From: DSNY01 sp964539745 | Lineage (GTDB): Bacteria > Pseudomonadota > Gammaproteobacteria > Burkholderiales > Burkholderiaceae_F | Length of the DNA stretch: 64,000 nucleotides | Assembly: GCA_964539745.1 (NCBI GenBank) | Contig: CAZIJU010000001.1 | Location: 62,001-126,000 of the forward strand | Direction: 5' to 3' | Shown: piece after piece, positions 50,693-58,665 of the stretch | How the letters are laid out: each line of letters begins with the position of its first letter | How positions within the stretch are numbered: position 1 is the stretch's first letter | The notes under the pieces: generated by a model | The model's database searches: none | What the model saw: the letters and a program-made list of their open reading frames with translations, nothing else | What the model was told of the DNA's origin: nothing | Position numbers and translations under genes: made by a program

Positions 50693-51000
50693 CGCATCCG
50701 TCCGCGAGCAAGAGGCGCAGCCTCGCGGCGAGCGGTCACGGATGCGTCATCCCCGCGAAAGCGGGGATCCAATTGCGCGTCAGCGCACACGTCCACGACG
50801 GCGCAGCCGCTGGGTTCGACGCATCCGTCCGCGAGCAAGAGGCGCAGCCTCGCGGCGAGCGGTCACGGATGCNNNNNNNNNNNNNNNNNNNNNNNNNNNN
50901 NNNNNNNNNNNNNNNNNNNNNNNNNNNNNNNNNNNNNNNNNNNNNNNNNNNNNNNNNNNNNNNNNNNNNNNNAAAGCGGGGATCCAATTGCGCGTCAGCG
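50691..51000. repeat. 127-bp tandem repeat with assembly gap
   Basis: Two near-identical units start GACGCATCCGTCCGCG at 50691 and 50818 (period 127). Each carries the palindrome CCCCGCGAAAGCGGGG followed by ATCCAATTGCGCG. The second copy is interrupted by 100 N (50873-50972) and the unit resumes after it. The fixed gap length suggests a collapsed array of unknown copy number. It begins at the aroG stop codon. Confidence 0.9.
50873..50972. other. Assembly gap of 100 N
   Basis: Exactly 100 N in a tandem repeat, so an arbitrary placeholder. If the array is regular, the missing sequence is about 12 + 127n bases. Confidence 0.97.
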
Positions 51001-51144
51001 CACACGTCCACGACGGCGCAGCCGCTGAATTCGACGCATCGGCCCAAGAGCGCGCGGCGCAGCCGCGCAGCGATGTCCGGGCGCGCGCAGCGCGACCGGA
51101 AACAGCGCCCGTCGCCCCCGCGCAGGCGGGGGCCCTGCGTCTCA

Positions 51145-51577
51145 TTGAGAGTTACGCAAGCTCGTGACACGGCGACCTCGCAAGTTCGTTCTGCCCGCGT
51201 AAGCACCGGTTCCGTCATCCCGAGCAGCGCGAGGGATCCCGGCGTTGCCGGCGGCGCAGATTCCTCGCCTGCGGCTCGGAATGACAAGGACGGGGCCGCT
51301 CCGAATGACGAGGAGCGGCGGCTCGGAATGACGAGGAACGGCGGCTCGGAATGACGAGGGGCGGCGGCTCGGTTTGACGAGAAGCGGCGGCTCGGAATGA
51401 CGAGGGGCGGCGGCTCGGCTTTACGCGCCGCTGTCATCCCGACCCGGCCCCCGGGCCGGGGAAGGGATCTCGGTTTCGCGAGCGGCCGGGATTCCTCGCC
51501 TGCGGCTCGGAACGACGAAGGGCGACGAATGCGAGCGCCAGGCGGTCAGGGGTGTCGCGAAGTTTTGTAATGCTCGA
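51145..51577 (+). mobile_element. MITE-like element, copy B
   Basis: 433 bp with the same ends as copy A: left TTGAGAGTTACGCAAGCTCGTGACAC and right GGTGTCGCGAAGTTTTGTAATGCTCGA. It is longer because the interior palindromic module has been tandemly amplified (23-bp array at 51275-51420). It has no coding capacity. It lies between the 127-bp array and the PH-like gene, on a stretch of almost 1 kb without genes. Confidence 0.75.
51275..51425. repeat. Tandem repeat, 23-bp period, inside MITE copy B
   Basis: CTCGGAATGAC (or a variant) starts at 51275, 51299, 51322, 51345, 51368, 51391 and 51414, one step of 24 and then 23 bp. Each unit is CGGCTCGGAATGACGAGG plus a few variable bases. Confidence 0.95.
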
Positions 51578-51751
51578 TCACACGGCCAGCGTAGAAGCAC
51601 ACGCCATCCCCGTGCCAGCGGCGATCCTGCGGTGCAGCCGCCCAGGGCGATACTGGCCGCTACCGACACGACGTACGGGTACGCGATGCAGGCACCGGCG
51701 TCGCACCGTTCGCGCCGCGTGCCCCGCGTGCGGCCTGGGGAGTCGATCACG

Positions 51752-52210
51752 ATGAGACTCGATTCGCGCGCGTCCTACGAACATCGGCAAACGGCCGGGT
51801 TCATGCGCGGGAGCTTCGCGCTCGGCGCGGCCGTGCTGCTCGCCGTCTACGCGACGGCGCCGGACGGCGGGCGCGGCGCGCTGTTCGCATTGCCGCTGTT
51901 CGCGCTGCTGTTCATCGTGTTCGACGGCCTGACGATCCGCATCGCCGGCGGCGAACTGCGCTGGGCATTCGGGCACCTCGGCTGGCCGCGTTGGCGGCTG
52001 CACATCGCCGACATCGCCGCGGCCGAACCGACGCGGACGACGTTCTGGGAAGGCTGGGGCATCCGCTACACGCGGCGCGGATGGCTGTACAACGTCTCGG
52101 GGTTCGATGCGGTGCTGATCCGCAGGACCGACGGCAAGACCTTCATGCTCGGCACCGACGAGCCGCGCAAGCTCGTCGCTGCGATCCAAAGCGCGAAGCG
52201 GAACCCGTAG
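51752..52210 (+). CDS. Small membrane protein with PH-like domain
   Basis: The 152-residue protein has two hydrophobic helices near the N-terminus (GSFALGAAVLLAVYATAP and LFALPLFALLFIVFDGLTI). A cytosolic domain follows that resembles bacterial PH-like domains (IRIAGGELRWAFGHLGWPRWRLHIADIAAAEPTRTTFWEGWGIRYT, then RRTDGKTFMLGTDEPRKLVAAI). The start ATG 51752 follows GGGGAG. The function is unknown. A ribbon-helix-helix gene begins 4 bp later. Confidence 0.75.
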   Translation: MRLDSRASYEHRQTAGFMRGSFALGAAVLLAVYATAPDGGRGALFALPLFALLFIVFDGLTIRIAGGELRWAFGHLGWPRWRLHIADIAAAEPTRTTFWEGWGIRYTRRGWLYNVSGFDAVLIRRTDGKTFMLGTDEPRKLVAAIQSAKRNP

Positions 52211-52214
52211 TCCC

Positions 52215-52403
52215 GTGGCGAGCCCGGACAAGAAAGCCTTCCTGCTGCGCATCGACCCCGACCTGTGGGCCGAGCTGGAGCGGCTCGCGGCGGCCGAGCT
52301 ACGCAGCGTCAACGGCCAGATCGAATACCTGCTGCGCGAGGCGCTCGCACAACGCGGCCGGCTGCCGAAGCCGGCCAACCGCGGCAAGCCGCCGCGCCGC
52401 TGA
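52215..52403 (+). CDS. Arc-family ribbon-helix-helix protein
   Basis: The 62-residue protein has the Arc/MetJ-like DNA-binding layout: strand KKAFLLRIDPDLWAELERLA, then helix RSVNGQIEYLLREALAQRG, with a basic tail RLPKPANRGKPPRR. The start is GTG. No toxin gene is adjacent. It may be an autonomous transcription factor for the small membrane protein upstream. Confidence 0.8.
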   Translation: MASPDKKAFLLRIDPDLWAELERLAAAELRSVNGQIEYLLREALAQRGRLPKPANRGKPPRR

Positions 52404-52471
52404 ACCCCGCGTCCCGTGCCGATGTCCGAAAACGGCGAGCACGCGCCGCCGCTTTGCTTCATATTGGCGCC

Positions 52472-53911
52472 ATGCAGCTCGACCCCGACATCTGCTGGCG
52501 CGCGCACCGCGCGCGCGACGCGCGTTTCGACGGCCGCTTCTTCACCGCGGTCGGCTCCACGCGCATCTACTGCCGGCCGGTGTGCACCGCGCCGCTGCCG
52601 AAGCGCGAGAACTGCCGCTTCTACGCGAGCGCGGCGGCCGCCGAACAGGCGGGCTACCGCCCGTGCCTGCGCTGCCGCCCAGAGCTCGCGCCGGGGCTGG
52701 CGAGTGTGGACGCGTCGGCGCGGCTCGCGCGCGCGGCCGCGAGCCTGATCGACGACGGCGCGCTGACCGACGCGAACCTCGCGTCGCTGGCAGCGCGGCT
52801 CGGCGTCACCGACCGCCATCTGCGGCGCGTGTTCGAGGCCGAGTTCGGCGTGACGCCGATCGCCTACGCGCAGACCGCGAGGCTGCTGCTCGCCAAGCGC
52901 CTGCTGACCGACACGGCGATGCCGGTGACGGACGTGGCGATGGCGGCCGGCTTCGGCAGCCTGCGGCGGCTGAACACGCTGTTCGCGCAGCGCTACCGGA
53001 TGAGCCCGTCGGCGCTGCGCAGCGAGCGCGCGCCGCGTCGGCTCGATCACCACGTCTTTCGCCTGCACACGCGGCAGCCGTTCGATTTCGCCGCGCTGCT
53101 GCGTTTCCATGGCGACCGCGCCGTCGGCGGCGTCGAAGCGGCCGACGCGAAGGGCTATCGCCGCACGCTCGCGCTGCCGGTCGCCGAGGGGCGCACGGCC
53201 GCCGGCTGGGTCGAGGTCCGCCGCGCGGCACGCGGCACGGGCATCGAGGTGCGCGTCGACGCGCGGCTGGCGACGGCGATTCCGCGCGTGCTCGCGGCGT
53301 GCAAGCACGCGTTCGACCTGAACTGCCGGCCCGACGAAGTGCTCGCAGCGCTCGGCGATCTCGCGCAAGCGCGCCCCGGCTTGCGGCTGCCCGGCGCATT
53401 CGACGCGTTCGAACTCGGCGTGCACGCGATCCTCGGCCAGCAAGTCAGCGTGCAGGCGGCGCGATCGCTCGCACACCGGCTCGTGCAGCGCTTCGGTACG
53501 CCGATCGAGACGCCCTTCCCGGAACTCGACCGCCTGTTCCCGGATGCAGCGCGGCTCGCAGCGGCCGAACCGGCGCAGATCGCCGCGCTCGGCATCGTCG
53601 CGCAGCGAGCGCGTGCGGTCGTGGCCTTCGCGCAGGCGGTGGCCGACGGGCGCGTGCGGCTCGATCCGGCGGCCGACGTGGAACGCACGCTCGCCGCGCT
53701 CGCCGCGCTGCCCGGCATCGGCGAGTGGACCGCGCACTACATTGCGATGCGTGCGCTGCACTGGCCCGACGCGTTTCCGCCGGGCGACGTCGCCGTGCTC
53801 AAAGCGCTGGGATGCAGCCGCGCGGAAGCGCTCGCGCGGGCGCAACGATGGCGCCCGTGGCGCGCCTACGCGGTGATTCACCTCTGGAAATCGCTGGAGA
53901 AACCCCGATGA
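52472..53911 (+). CDS. Ada-AlkA fusion: methylation sensor and DNA-3-methyladenine glycosylase
   Basis: The 479-residue protein combines an Ada-type zinc-binding methyl-acceptor domain (Cys in STRIYCRPVC and CLRCRPE), an AraC-type helix-turn-helix (TDANLASLAARLGVTDRHLRRVFEAEFGVTPIAYAQTARLLLAKRLL) and a C-terminal AlkA glycosylase (HAILGQQVSVQAARSLAHRLVQRFG, then the helix-hairpin-helix region ALPGIGEWTAHYIAMRAL with a catalytic Asp downstream). It would sense DNA phosphotriester methylation and remove alkylated bases. Its stop overlaps the ogt start (ATGA), so repair genes are coupled. Confidence 0.92.
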   Translation: MQLDPDICWRAHRARDARFDGRFFTAVGSTRIYCRPVCTAPLPKRENCRFYASAAAAEQAGYRPCLRCRPELAPGLASVDASARLARAAASLIDDGALTDANLASLAARLGVTDRHLRRVFEAEFGVTPIAYAQTARLLLAKRLLTDTAMPVTDVAMAAGFGSLRRLNTLFAQRYRMSPSALRSERAPRRLDHHVFRLHTRQPFDFAALLRFHGDRAVGGVEAADAKGYRRTLALPVAEGRTAAGWVEVRRAARGTGIEVRVDARLATAIPRVLAACKHAFDLNCRPDEVLAALGDLAQARPGLRLPGAFDAFELGVHAILGQQVSVQAARSLAHRLVQRFGTPIETPFPELDRLFPDAARLAAAEPAQIAALGIVAQRARAVVAFAQAVADGRVRLDPAADVERTLAALAALPGIGEWTAHYIAMRALHWPDAFPPGDVAVLKALGCSRAEALARAQRWRPWRAYAVIHLWKSLEKPR

Positions 53912-54393
53912 CGATCTACACGCTGCTCGACAGCCCGTTCGGCACGCTTGCGCTCACGTCCGACGGCAGCCACCTGACCGGTGTGCGCTTCCCGCGCCGC
54001 GACGGTCGGCCCGCCGTCGAGCGCGACTGGCAGCGCGACGACGACGCAGCGGTGCTCGTGCAGGCGCGCGCGCAGCTCGCGGCGTACTTCAGCGGCAAAC
54101 GTACGCGCTTTGCGCTGCCGCTGCGGCCGCATGGCACCGCGTTCCAGCGCAGCGTCTGGCGCGCGCTCATGAAGGTGCCGTTCGGCAGGACGTCGACCTA
54201 CGGCGCGCTGGCCTCGGCGATCGGCCGACCCACCGCCGCGCGCGCGGTCGGCGCCGCGGTCGGCGCGAACCCGCTCGCGGTCGTCGTGCCGTGCCATCGG
54301 ATCATCGGCGCCGACGGCACCTTGACCGGCTACGCCGGCGGGCTCGCGCGCAAAAAGAAACTGCTCGCGCTCGAAGGCGTGCGCACGAATTGA
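53908..54393 (+). CDS. ogt: Methylated-DNA-protein-cysteine methyltransferase
   Basis: The 161-residue repair protein transfers alkyl groups from O6-alkylguanine to its own cysteine. The acceptor site PCHRIIG is present, preceded by VGAAVGANPLAVVV. The helix FQRSVWRALMKVPFGRTSTYGALASAIGRPTAARAVG fits the DNA-binding recognition region. It overlaps the Ada-AlkA stop and is followed 10 bp later by a DUF1203 gene. Confidence 0.95.
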   Translation: MTIYTLLDSPFGTLALTSDGSHLTGVRFPRRDGRPAVERDWQRDDDAAVLVQARAQLAAYFSGKRTRFALPLRPHGTAFQRSVWRALMKVPFGRTSTYGALASAIGRPTAARAVGAAVGANPLAVVVPCHRIIGADGTLTGYAGGLARKKKLLALEGVRTN

Positions 54394-54403
54394 GGGGACT
54401 CCA

Positions 54404-54883
54404 ATGAGCGCCGGACTTCGCTTCATCGCCCTGCCGACCGAGATCGTCCGCGGCTACCAATCCGGTGCGCCGGATGCGAACGGTCAGAAGCCGGAACGGC
54501 GCGTCTCCGACGGCGACCACGTTCCGTGCCGCCACTGCCTGACCGAAATCGCCGCCGGCGAGCCGTATCTCGTGCTCGCGCACCGGCCGTTTCCGGCGTT
54601 GCAGCCGTATGCCGAATCCGGTCCGATCTTTCTGCACGCAGCGCCCTGCGCGCGCTACACGGACGAAAGCGCGCCGCCGCGCATGTTCCGCGACTGGCTG
54701 CACCTGCTGATCCGCGGCTACGGCGCCGACGACCGCATCGTGTACGGCACCGGCGGGCAGATCCGCGCGGACGAACTCGAAGAAGCCGCGGCCGACGTGC
54801 TCGCCGATCCGGCGGTCGCCTACGTGCACGTCCGCTCGGCGCAGTACAACTGCTACCAGTGCCGCATCGAGCGTGCCGGATGA
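54404..54883 (+). CDS. DUF1203 family protein
   Basis: This 159-residue protein of the DUF1203 family has several cysteines: PCRHC (about C42, C45), CARYT and the C-terminal YNCYQCRIE. Such clusters suggest metal binding, but no function is known. It is followed by an EamA-family transporter whose ATG overlaps its stop (ATGA). The run Ada-AlkA/ogt/DUF1203/EamA reads as one transcript. Confidence 0.85.
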   Translation: MSAGLRFIALPTEIVRGYQSGAPDANGQKPERRVSDGDHVPCRHCLTEIAAGEPYLVLAHRPFPALQPYAESGPIFLHAAPCARYTDESAPPRMFRDWLHLLIRGYGADDRIVYGTGGQIRADELEEAAADVLADPAVAYVHVRSAQYNCYQCRIERAG

Positions 54884-55785
54884 AGCCCCACGACCTCACG
54901 GACTTTCTGCTGCTCGCCGCGTTGTGGGGCGCGAGCTTCCTGTTCATGCGCGTGGCGGCGCCCGCGTTCGGTCCGTTCGCGCTGGTCGAGGTGCGCGTGG
55001 CGATCGCGGCGGCCTTTCTGCTGCCGCTGCTCGCATGGCGCGGCGGCCTGGCCGCGCTGCGCGCACGTGCGCCGACGCTCGCCGTCGTCGGCGTGCTGAA
55101 CTCGGCGGTCCCGTTCGTGCTGTTCACGTATTCGACGCTGACGATCACGGCCGGCTTCGCGTCGATCCTCAACGCCACCGTGCCGATGTGGGCCGCGCTT
55201 TTCGCGTGGCTTTGGCTGCGCGAGCGGATTCGCGCCGCGCAATGGCTGGGGCTGGCGATCGGACTGGCGGGCGTCGTGCTGCTCGTGTGGGGAAGGATCG
55301 ATCTGCGGCCCGGCGGCACGCGGTGGTCGGCCACGCTGGCCATCGCCGCGGCGCTGCTCGCTTCGCTGTCATACGGCGTCGCCGCCAACTACGCGAAGCG
55401 CCGCCTCGCCGGCATCGACACGCTCGCGGTCGCCACCGGCAGCCAGATCGCCGCCACACTTGCGCTCGCGCCCTTCGCGCTGGCGACATGGCCCGCCGCG
55501 CCGATCGGCGCGAGCGACTGGGCCGCCGCGATCGCACTCGGTGTGGCATGCACCGGGCTTGCCTACATCCTGTACTTCCGGCTGATCGATCGCGTCGGCG
55601 CGATGCGCGCAGCGTCCGTCACCTTCCTGATCCCGCTGTTCGGCGTGTTGTGGGGCGCGGTGTTCCTGAGCGAAGCGATCACCGCGCAGATGGCGGCCGG
55701 CGGCGCGCTGATCCTCGCGGGCACCGCGCTCGCCCTCGGGTTCTTCGGCGCACCGCGCGCGGCCGCTACCGCCGCTGCCCGGTGA
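54880..55785 (+). CDS. EamA-family (DMT superfamily) transporter
   Basis: The 301-residue protein has ten hydrophobic helices in two EamA repeats. The first starts LLLAALWGASFLFMRVAAPAFGPFALVEVRVAIAAA and the second holds ATLAIAAALLASLSYGVAANYAKRRLAG. These usually export metabolites or amino acids; the substrate is unknown. It overlaps the DUF1203 gene by ATGA. Its 3' end overlaps the convergent M3 peptidase gene by 20 bases (55766-55785). Confidence 0.92.
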   Translation: MKPHDLTDFLLLAALWGASFLFMRVAAPAFGPFALVEVRVAIAAAFLLPLLAWRGGLAALRARAPTLAVVGVLNSAVPFVLFTYSTLTITAGFASILNATVPMWAALFAWLWLRERIRAAQWLGLAIGLAGVVLLVWGRIDLRPGGTRWSATLAIAAALLASLSYGVAANYAKRRLAGIDTLAVATGSQIAATLALAPFALATWPAAPIGASDWAAAIALGVACTGLAYILYFRLIDRVGAMRAASVTFLIPLFGVLWGAVFLSEAITAQMAAGGALILAGTALALGFFGAPRAAATAAAR

Positions 55786-57754
55786 TCTCCGCGTAGAACG
55801 CTTCGCTCGAAGGCGCGCGACCGAGGAACGCTTCGACCAGCGCGTGGGGCGGCTTTTCTCCGCCGGCCGCGAGGATCGTCTTGCGGTAGCGGCGCCCGGC
55901 GTCCGGGTTCAGCAGCTTGCCGCCGAAGCCCGACAGCATGTCGAGCGCGAGCACCTCGGACCACATGTAGCCGTAGTAGCCCGCCGCGTAACCGCCGACG
56001 AGGTGTCCGAAACTGGCCGGCAGCATCGTGCCTTCGACGTGGCCGAGCCTGGACGCGCGCTCGACCTCGATCCAGGTCGCGAGCGCCGGTTTGGGTGCGC
56101 CCGTGTGAAGCCGCATGTCGTACGCGGCGTACTGCCACTGCCGCGCATAGCGGATGCCGTTGCCGAAACGGCGCGCCGCGCGCAACCGCTCGACCTGCTC
56201 CTTCGACAGTCGCGGGCATTCCGGGCAGAGCTTCGCGAACAGCGCGAGCGGCTCCTCGCGGCGCGCCCACTCCTCGAACATCTGCGAAGGCCCCTCGACG
56301 AAGTCGCGCTTGACCGAGGTGCCGCCGAGGTCCGCGTAGCGCGTCTCCGACAGCACGCCGTGCAGCACGTGGCCGAACTCGTGCAGCAGCGTTTCGAGTT
56401 CGTCGTGGTTCAGGCCGCGGCGGTCGAAGTTGGTGACCAGCACCGAAATCGGCGTGCGCTGCGCGAGCGTCGAGGCCGCGCGCACCGTGAAGGCGGCCGC
56501 GTGGTTGTACTTGCCTTCGCGCGGATAGAGGTCGAGGTAGACGCCGCCGATAAACGCGCCGGGTTTGCCGTGGGCGCCGGCCTCGCGAACGTCGAAATAG
56601 CGCACGTCCGGGTGCCAGCGCGGCACCTCGCGCTCGACGAAGCGGATGCCGTACAGCGTCTCGGCGAGCGCGCGCGCATAACGGATGCTCACCTCGGTCG
56701 GGAAGTACGCGCGCAGCGCCTCCTGGTCGACGTTGAAACGGCTGCGCCGCACGCGCTCCTGATGGAACGCGACGTCCCAGCGATTGAGCTTCACCTCCGC
56801 GAGCGGCGCACCGAGCAGCGCGGCCTTGTCGGCGCGCAGCGCCTCCAGCTCGCGCGCCTCGATTTCGTCGACCGCCTTCTTCACGCTCGCGAGGAAGTCG
56901 TTCACCGCGGCCGGCGTCCGCGCCATGCGCCGGCGCAGCGCGAAAGTCGCGTAGTCCGGCAGTCCGTAGAGCTGCGCCAGTTCGTGCCGCAGCTGAAGCA
57001 CGCGGTCGAGCAGCTCGAGGTTGGCCGCACCGCCTTCCTGCAGCTTGGCCGTCCAGACGCGGCGGCGCGCGTCCTCGCTGACCGCATTTTCCAGGAAGGG
57101 CAGATAGGTCGGATAGTCGAGCGTCACGATCAACCGGCCCTGCTCATCGCGCGTGCGAGCGTCGATCCACGACTGCGGCATGCCTTGCGCCTCTTCCGGC
57201 GCGATTGCGACGCTGGTCCGGCTTTCGTTGACGTTCTTCTGGTACTTCAGCGCGAGGCTTTCGATTTCGTCGCGCAGCGCCTTGGCGCGGGCGCGCAAGC
57301 CCTGCGGCAGCGCCACGCCGCTGTCCTCGAAGGCGTCGAGCAGTTCGTTGCGGTAGACCTTGTCGACCAAATCGCGCGGCGCGAGCGCCTTGACGCGTGC
57401 ATGCAGCGCCTCGCTCTGGAACAGCTCCGTCTCGTACGGAATGAGCTTCTCGACGCAGCGCTGCGCCGCGTCGCGCGTGCCCCGATCCGGGTGGACGTTG
57501 GCGAGCAGGTAAACCGGATTGACGAAGTCGCCGAAGGCGATCGACAGGCGGTTCCATTCGGCGAGGATTCGACCCGCGCCGCGGGTGCGCTCCATCACCG
57601 CCTTCTGCGCGCGTAGCTTTGCGAGCTCGCCGTCGCAGCGCGCGTCGATCGTCGCGGCGTCGAGCACCGGAACGAGCGGGCGCGCCGGCTCCGCTGCCGC
57701 GTCGAGCGCGCCGGCCAGCGCCAGCGCCGCAGCCAGGCCCGTCAGCGTCTTCAT
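55766..57754 (-). CDS. M3-family oligopeptidase, probably periplasmic
   Basis: The 662-residue zinc metallopeptidase has the motif HEFGHVLHGVLSETRY (HExxH plus downstream Glu in the M3 pattern). A signal peptide is likely (MKTLTGLAAALALAGALDAAAEPARPL), so this is probably a secreted relative of thimet oligopeptidase or oligopeptidase A. The substrate-facing tail ADLGGTSVKRDFVEGPSQMFEEW is typical. GGGGAG lies before ATG 57754. Its 3' end overlaps the EamA gene. Confidence 0.94.
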   Translation of the reverse strand: MKTLTGLAAALALAGALDAAAEPARPLVPVLDAATIDARCDGELAKLRAQKAVMERTRGAGRILAEWNRLSIAFGDFVNPVYLLANVHPDRGTRDAAQRCVEKLIPYETELFQSEALHARVKALAPRDLVDKVYRNELLDAFEDSGVALPQGLRARAKALRDEIESLALKYQKNVNESRTSVAIAPEEAQGMPQSWIDARTRDEQGRLIVTLDYPTYLPFLENAVSEDARRRVWTAKLQEGGAANLELLDRVLQLRHELAQLYGLPDYATFALRRRMARTPAAVNDFLASVKKAVDEIEARELEALRADKAALLGAPLAEVKLNRWDVAFHQERVRRSRFNVDQEALRAYFPTEVSIRYARALAETLYGIRFVEREVPRWHPDVRYFDVREAGAHGKPGAFIGGVYLDLYPREGKYNHAAAFTVRAASTLAQRTPISVLVTNFDRRGLNHDELETLLHEFGHVLHGVLSETRYADLGGTSVKRDFVEGPSQMFEEWARREEPLALFAKLCPECPRLSKEQVERLRAARRFGNGIRYARQWQYAAYDMRLHTGAPKPALATWIEVERASRLGHVEGTMLPASFGHLVGGYAAGYYGYMWSEVLALDMLSGFGGKLLNPDAGRRYRKTILAAGGEKPPHALVEAFLGRAPSSEAFYAEITGQRR

Positions 57755-57772
57755 TCGCAGCTCCCCGAAGTA

Positions 57773-57970
57773 TTGAGCGTTACGAATCCTCGCGACACGG
57801 CCAAGCGTCGAGCGCGCGCAGCCCCCGTGGTCATTCCGAGCCGGAGGCGAGGAATCTCCGCCGCCCGCAACGCCGAGATCCCTCGCGCTGCTCGGGATGA
57901 CGGAACCGGCGCGCGCAAGGGCAAAACGAACTCGCACAGTGACGGTGTCACGAGATTGGGAAATCCTCAA
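57773..57970 (-). mobile_element. MITE-like element, copy C (inverted)
   Basis: 198 bp in the opposite orientation to A and B: it starts with the right-end motif (TTGAGCGTTACGAATCCTCGCGACACGG) and ends with the left-end motif (GGTGTCACGAGATTGGGAAATCCTCAA). A shorter interior has one palindromic module pair. It lies between the M3 peptidase start and the cobalamin gene. Confidence 0.7.
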
Positions 57971-58071
57971 CAAAACGTCGCGCAGTGTAGGCAGCTACTG
58001 GCGCGGCCTCGACCGGCGCGCGACGAAGCGGCGCCGCGGCCGACGGACCGTGCGCTGCGGCGACCGAATCG

Positions 58072-58623
58072 CTACTGATTCTTCCGCTGCTGCCACTGCA
58101 CGTCGCTGCCGCCGGCGTGACGGTTGAGCACGCGCGCGAGCACGAACAGCAGGTCGGACAGCCGGTTGACGTACTGGCGCGGCGCTTCGTTGACGGCCTC
58201 CTGCGCCGCCAGCGCGACGATCGCGCGCTCGGCGCGGCGGCACACCGTGCGGCAGACGTGCGCGATCGCCGCGGCGCGCGAGCCGCCCGGCAGGATGAAT
58301 TCCTCGAGCCGCGGAAGCGTCGCGTTGTAGTGCTCGAGCCGCTCGTCCAGCCGGGCGACCTGCACGTCCTTCAGCATCGTGTAGCCGGGGATGCACAGCT
58401 CGCCGCCGAGGTCGAAGAGGTCGTGCTGGATGTCGAGCAGATCGGCGCGCACCTCGTCGGGCAGCGCCTCGGCCGCCAGCAGGCCGATGACCGAGTTCAG
58501 CTCGGCGACCTCGCCGATCGCCTGGATGCGCAGCGCATCCTTGCGCGTGCGCGTGCCGTCGCCGAGTCCGGTGGTGCCGTCGTCGCCGGTGCGCGTGGCG
58601 ATCTTCGACAGACGCTTGCCCAT
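58072..58623 (-). CDS. ATP:cob(I)alamin adenosyltransferase, PduO type
   Basis: The 183-residue enzyme attaches adenosine to cob(I)alamin to make coenzyme B12. The N-terminal KIATRTGDDGTTGLGDGTRTRKDALRIQAIGEVAELNSVIG is the PduO-type ATP-binding signature. ILPGGSRAAAIAHVCRTVCRRAERAIV and NEAPRQYVNRLSDLLFVLARVLNR are also typical. It diverges from an FAD-linked dehydrogenase. It serves B12-dependent enzymes elsewhere; no mutase is seen in the window. Confidence 0.95.
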   Translation of the reverse strand: MGKRLSKIATRTGDDGTTGLGDGTRTRKDALRIQAIGEVAELNSVIGLLAAEALPDEVRADLLDIQHDLFDLGGELCIPGYTMLKDVQVARLDERLEHYNATLPRLEEFILPGGSRAAAIAHVCRTVCRRAERAIVALAAQEAVNEAPRQYVNRLSDLLFVLARVLNRHAGGSDVQWQQRKNQ

Positions 58624-58665
58624 GGGTGCTGTCCTACAATCGTTTCGCTTCGAAGGGGGTGGATT

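Noticed and set aside
57755..57973. N-terminal extension of the M3 peptidase
   Set aside because: The extra residues are the translation of MITE copy C; the signal peptide and GGGGAG site define the start at 57754.
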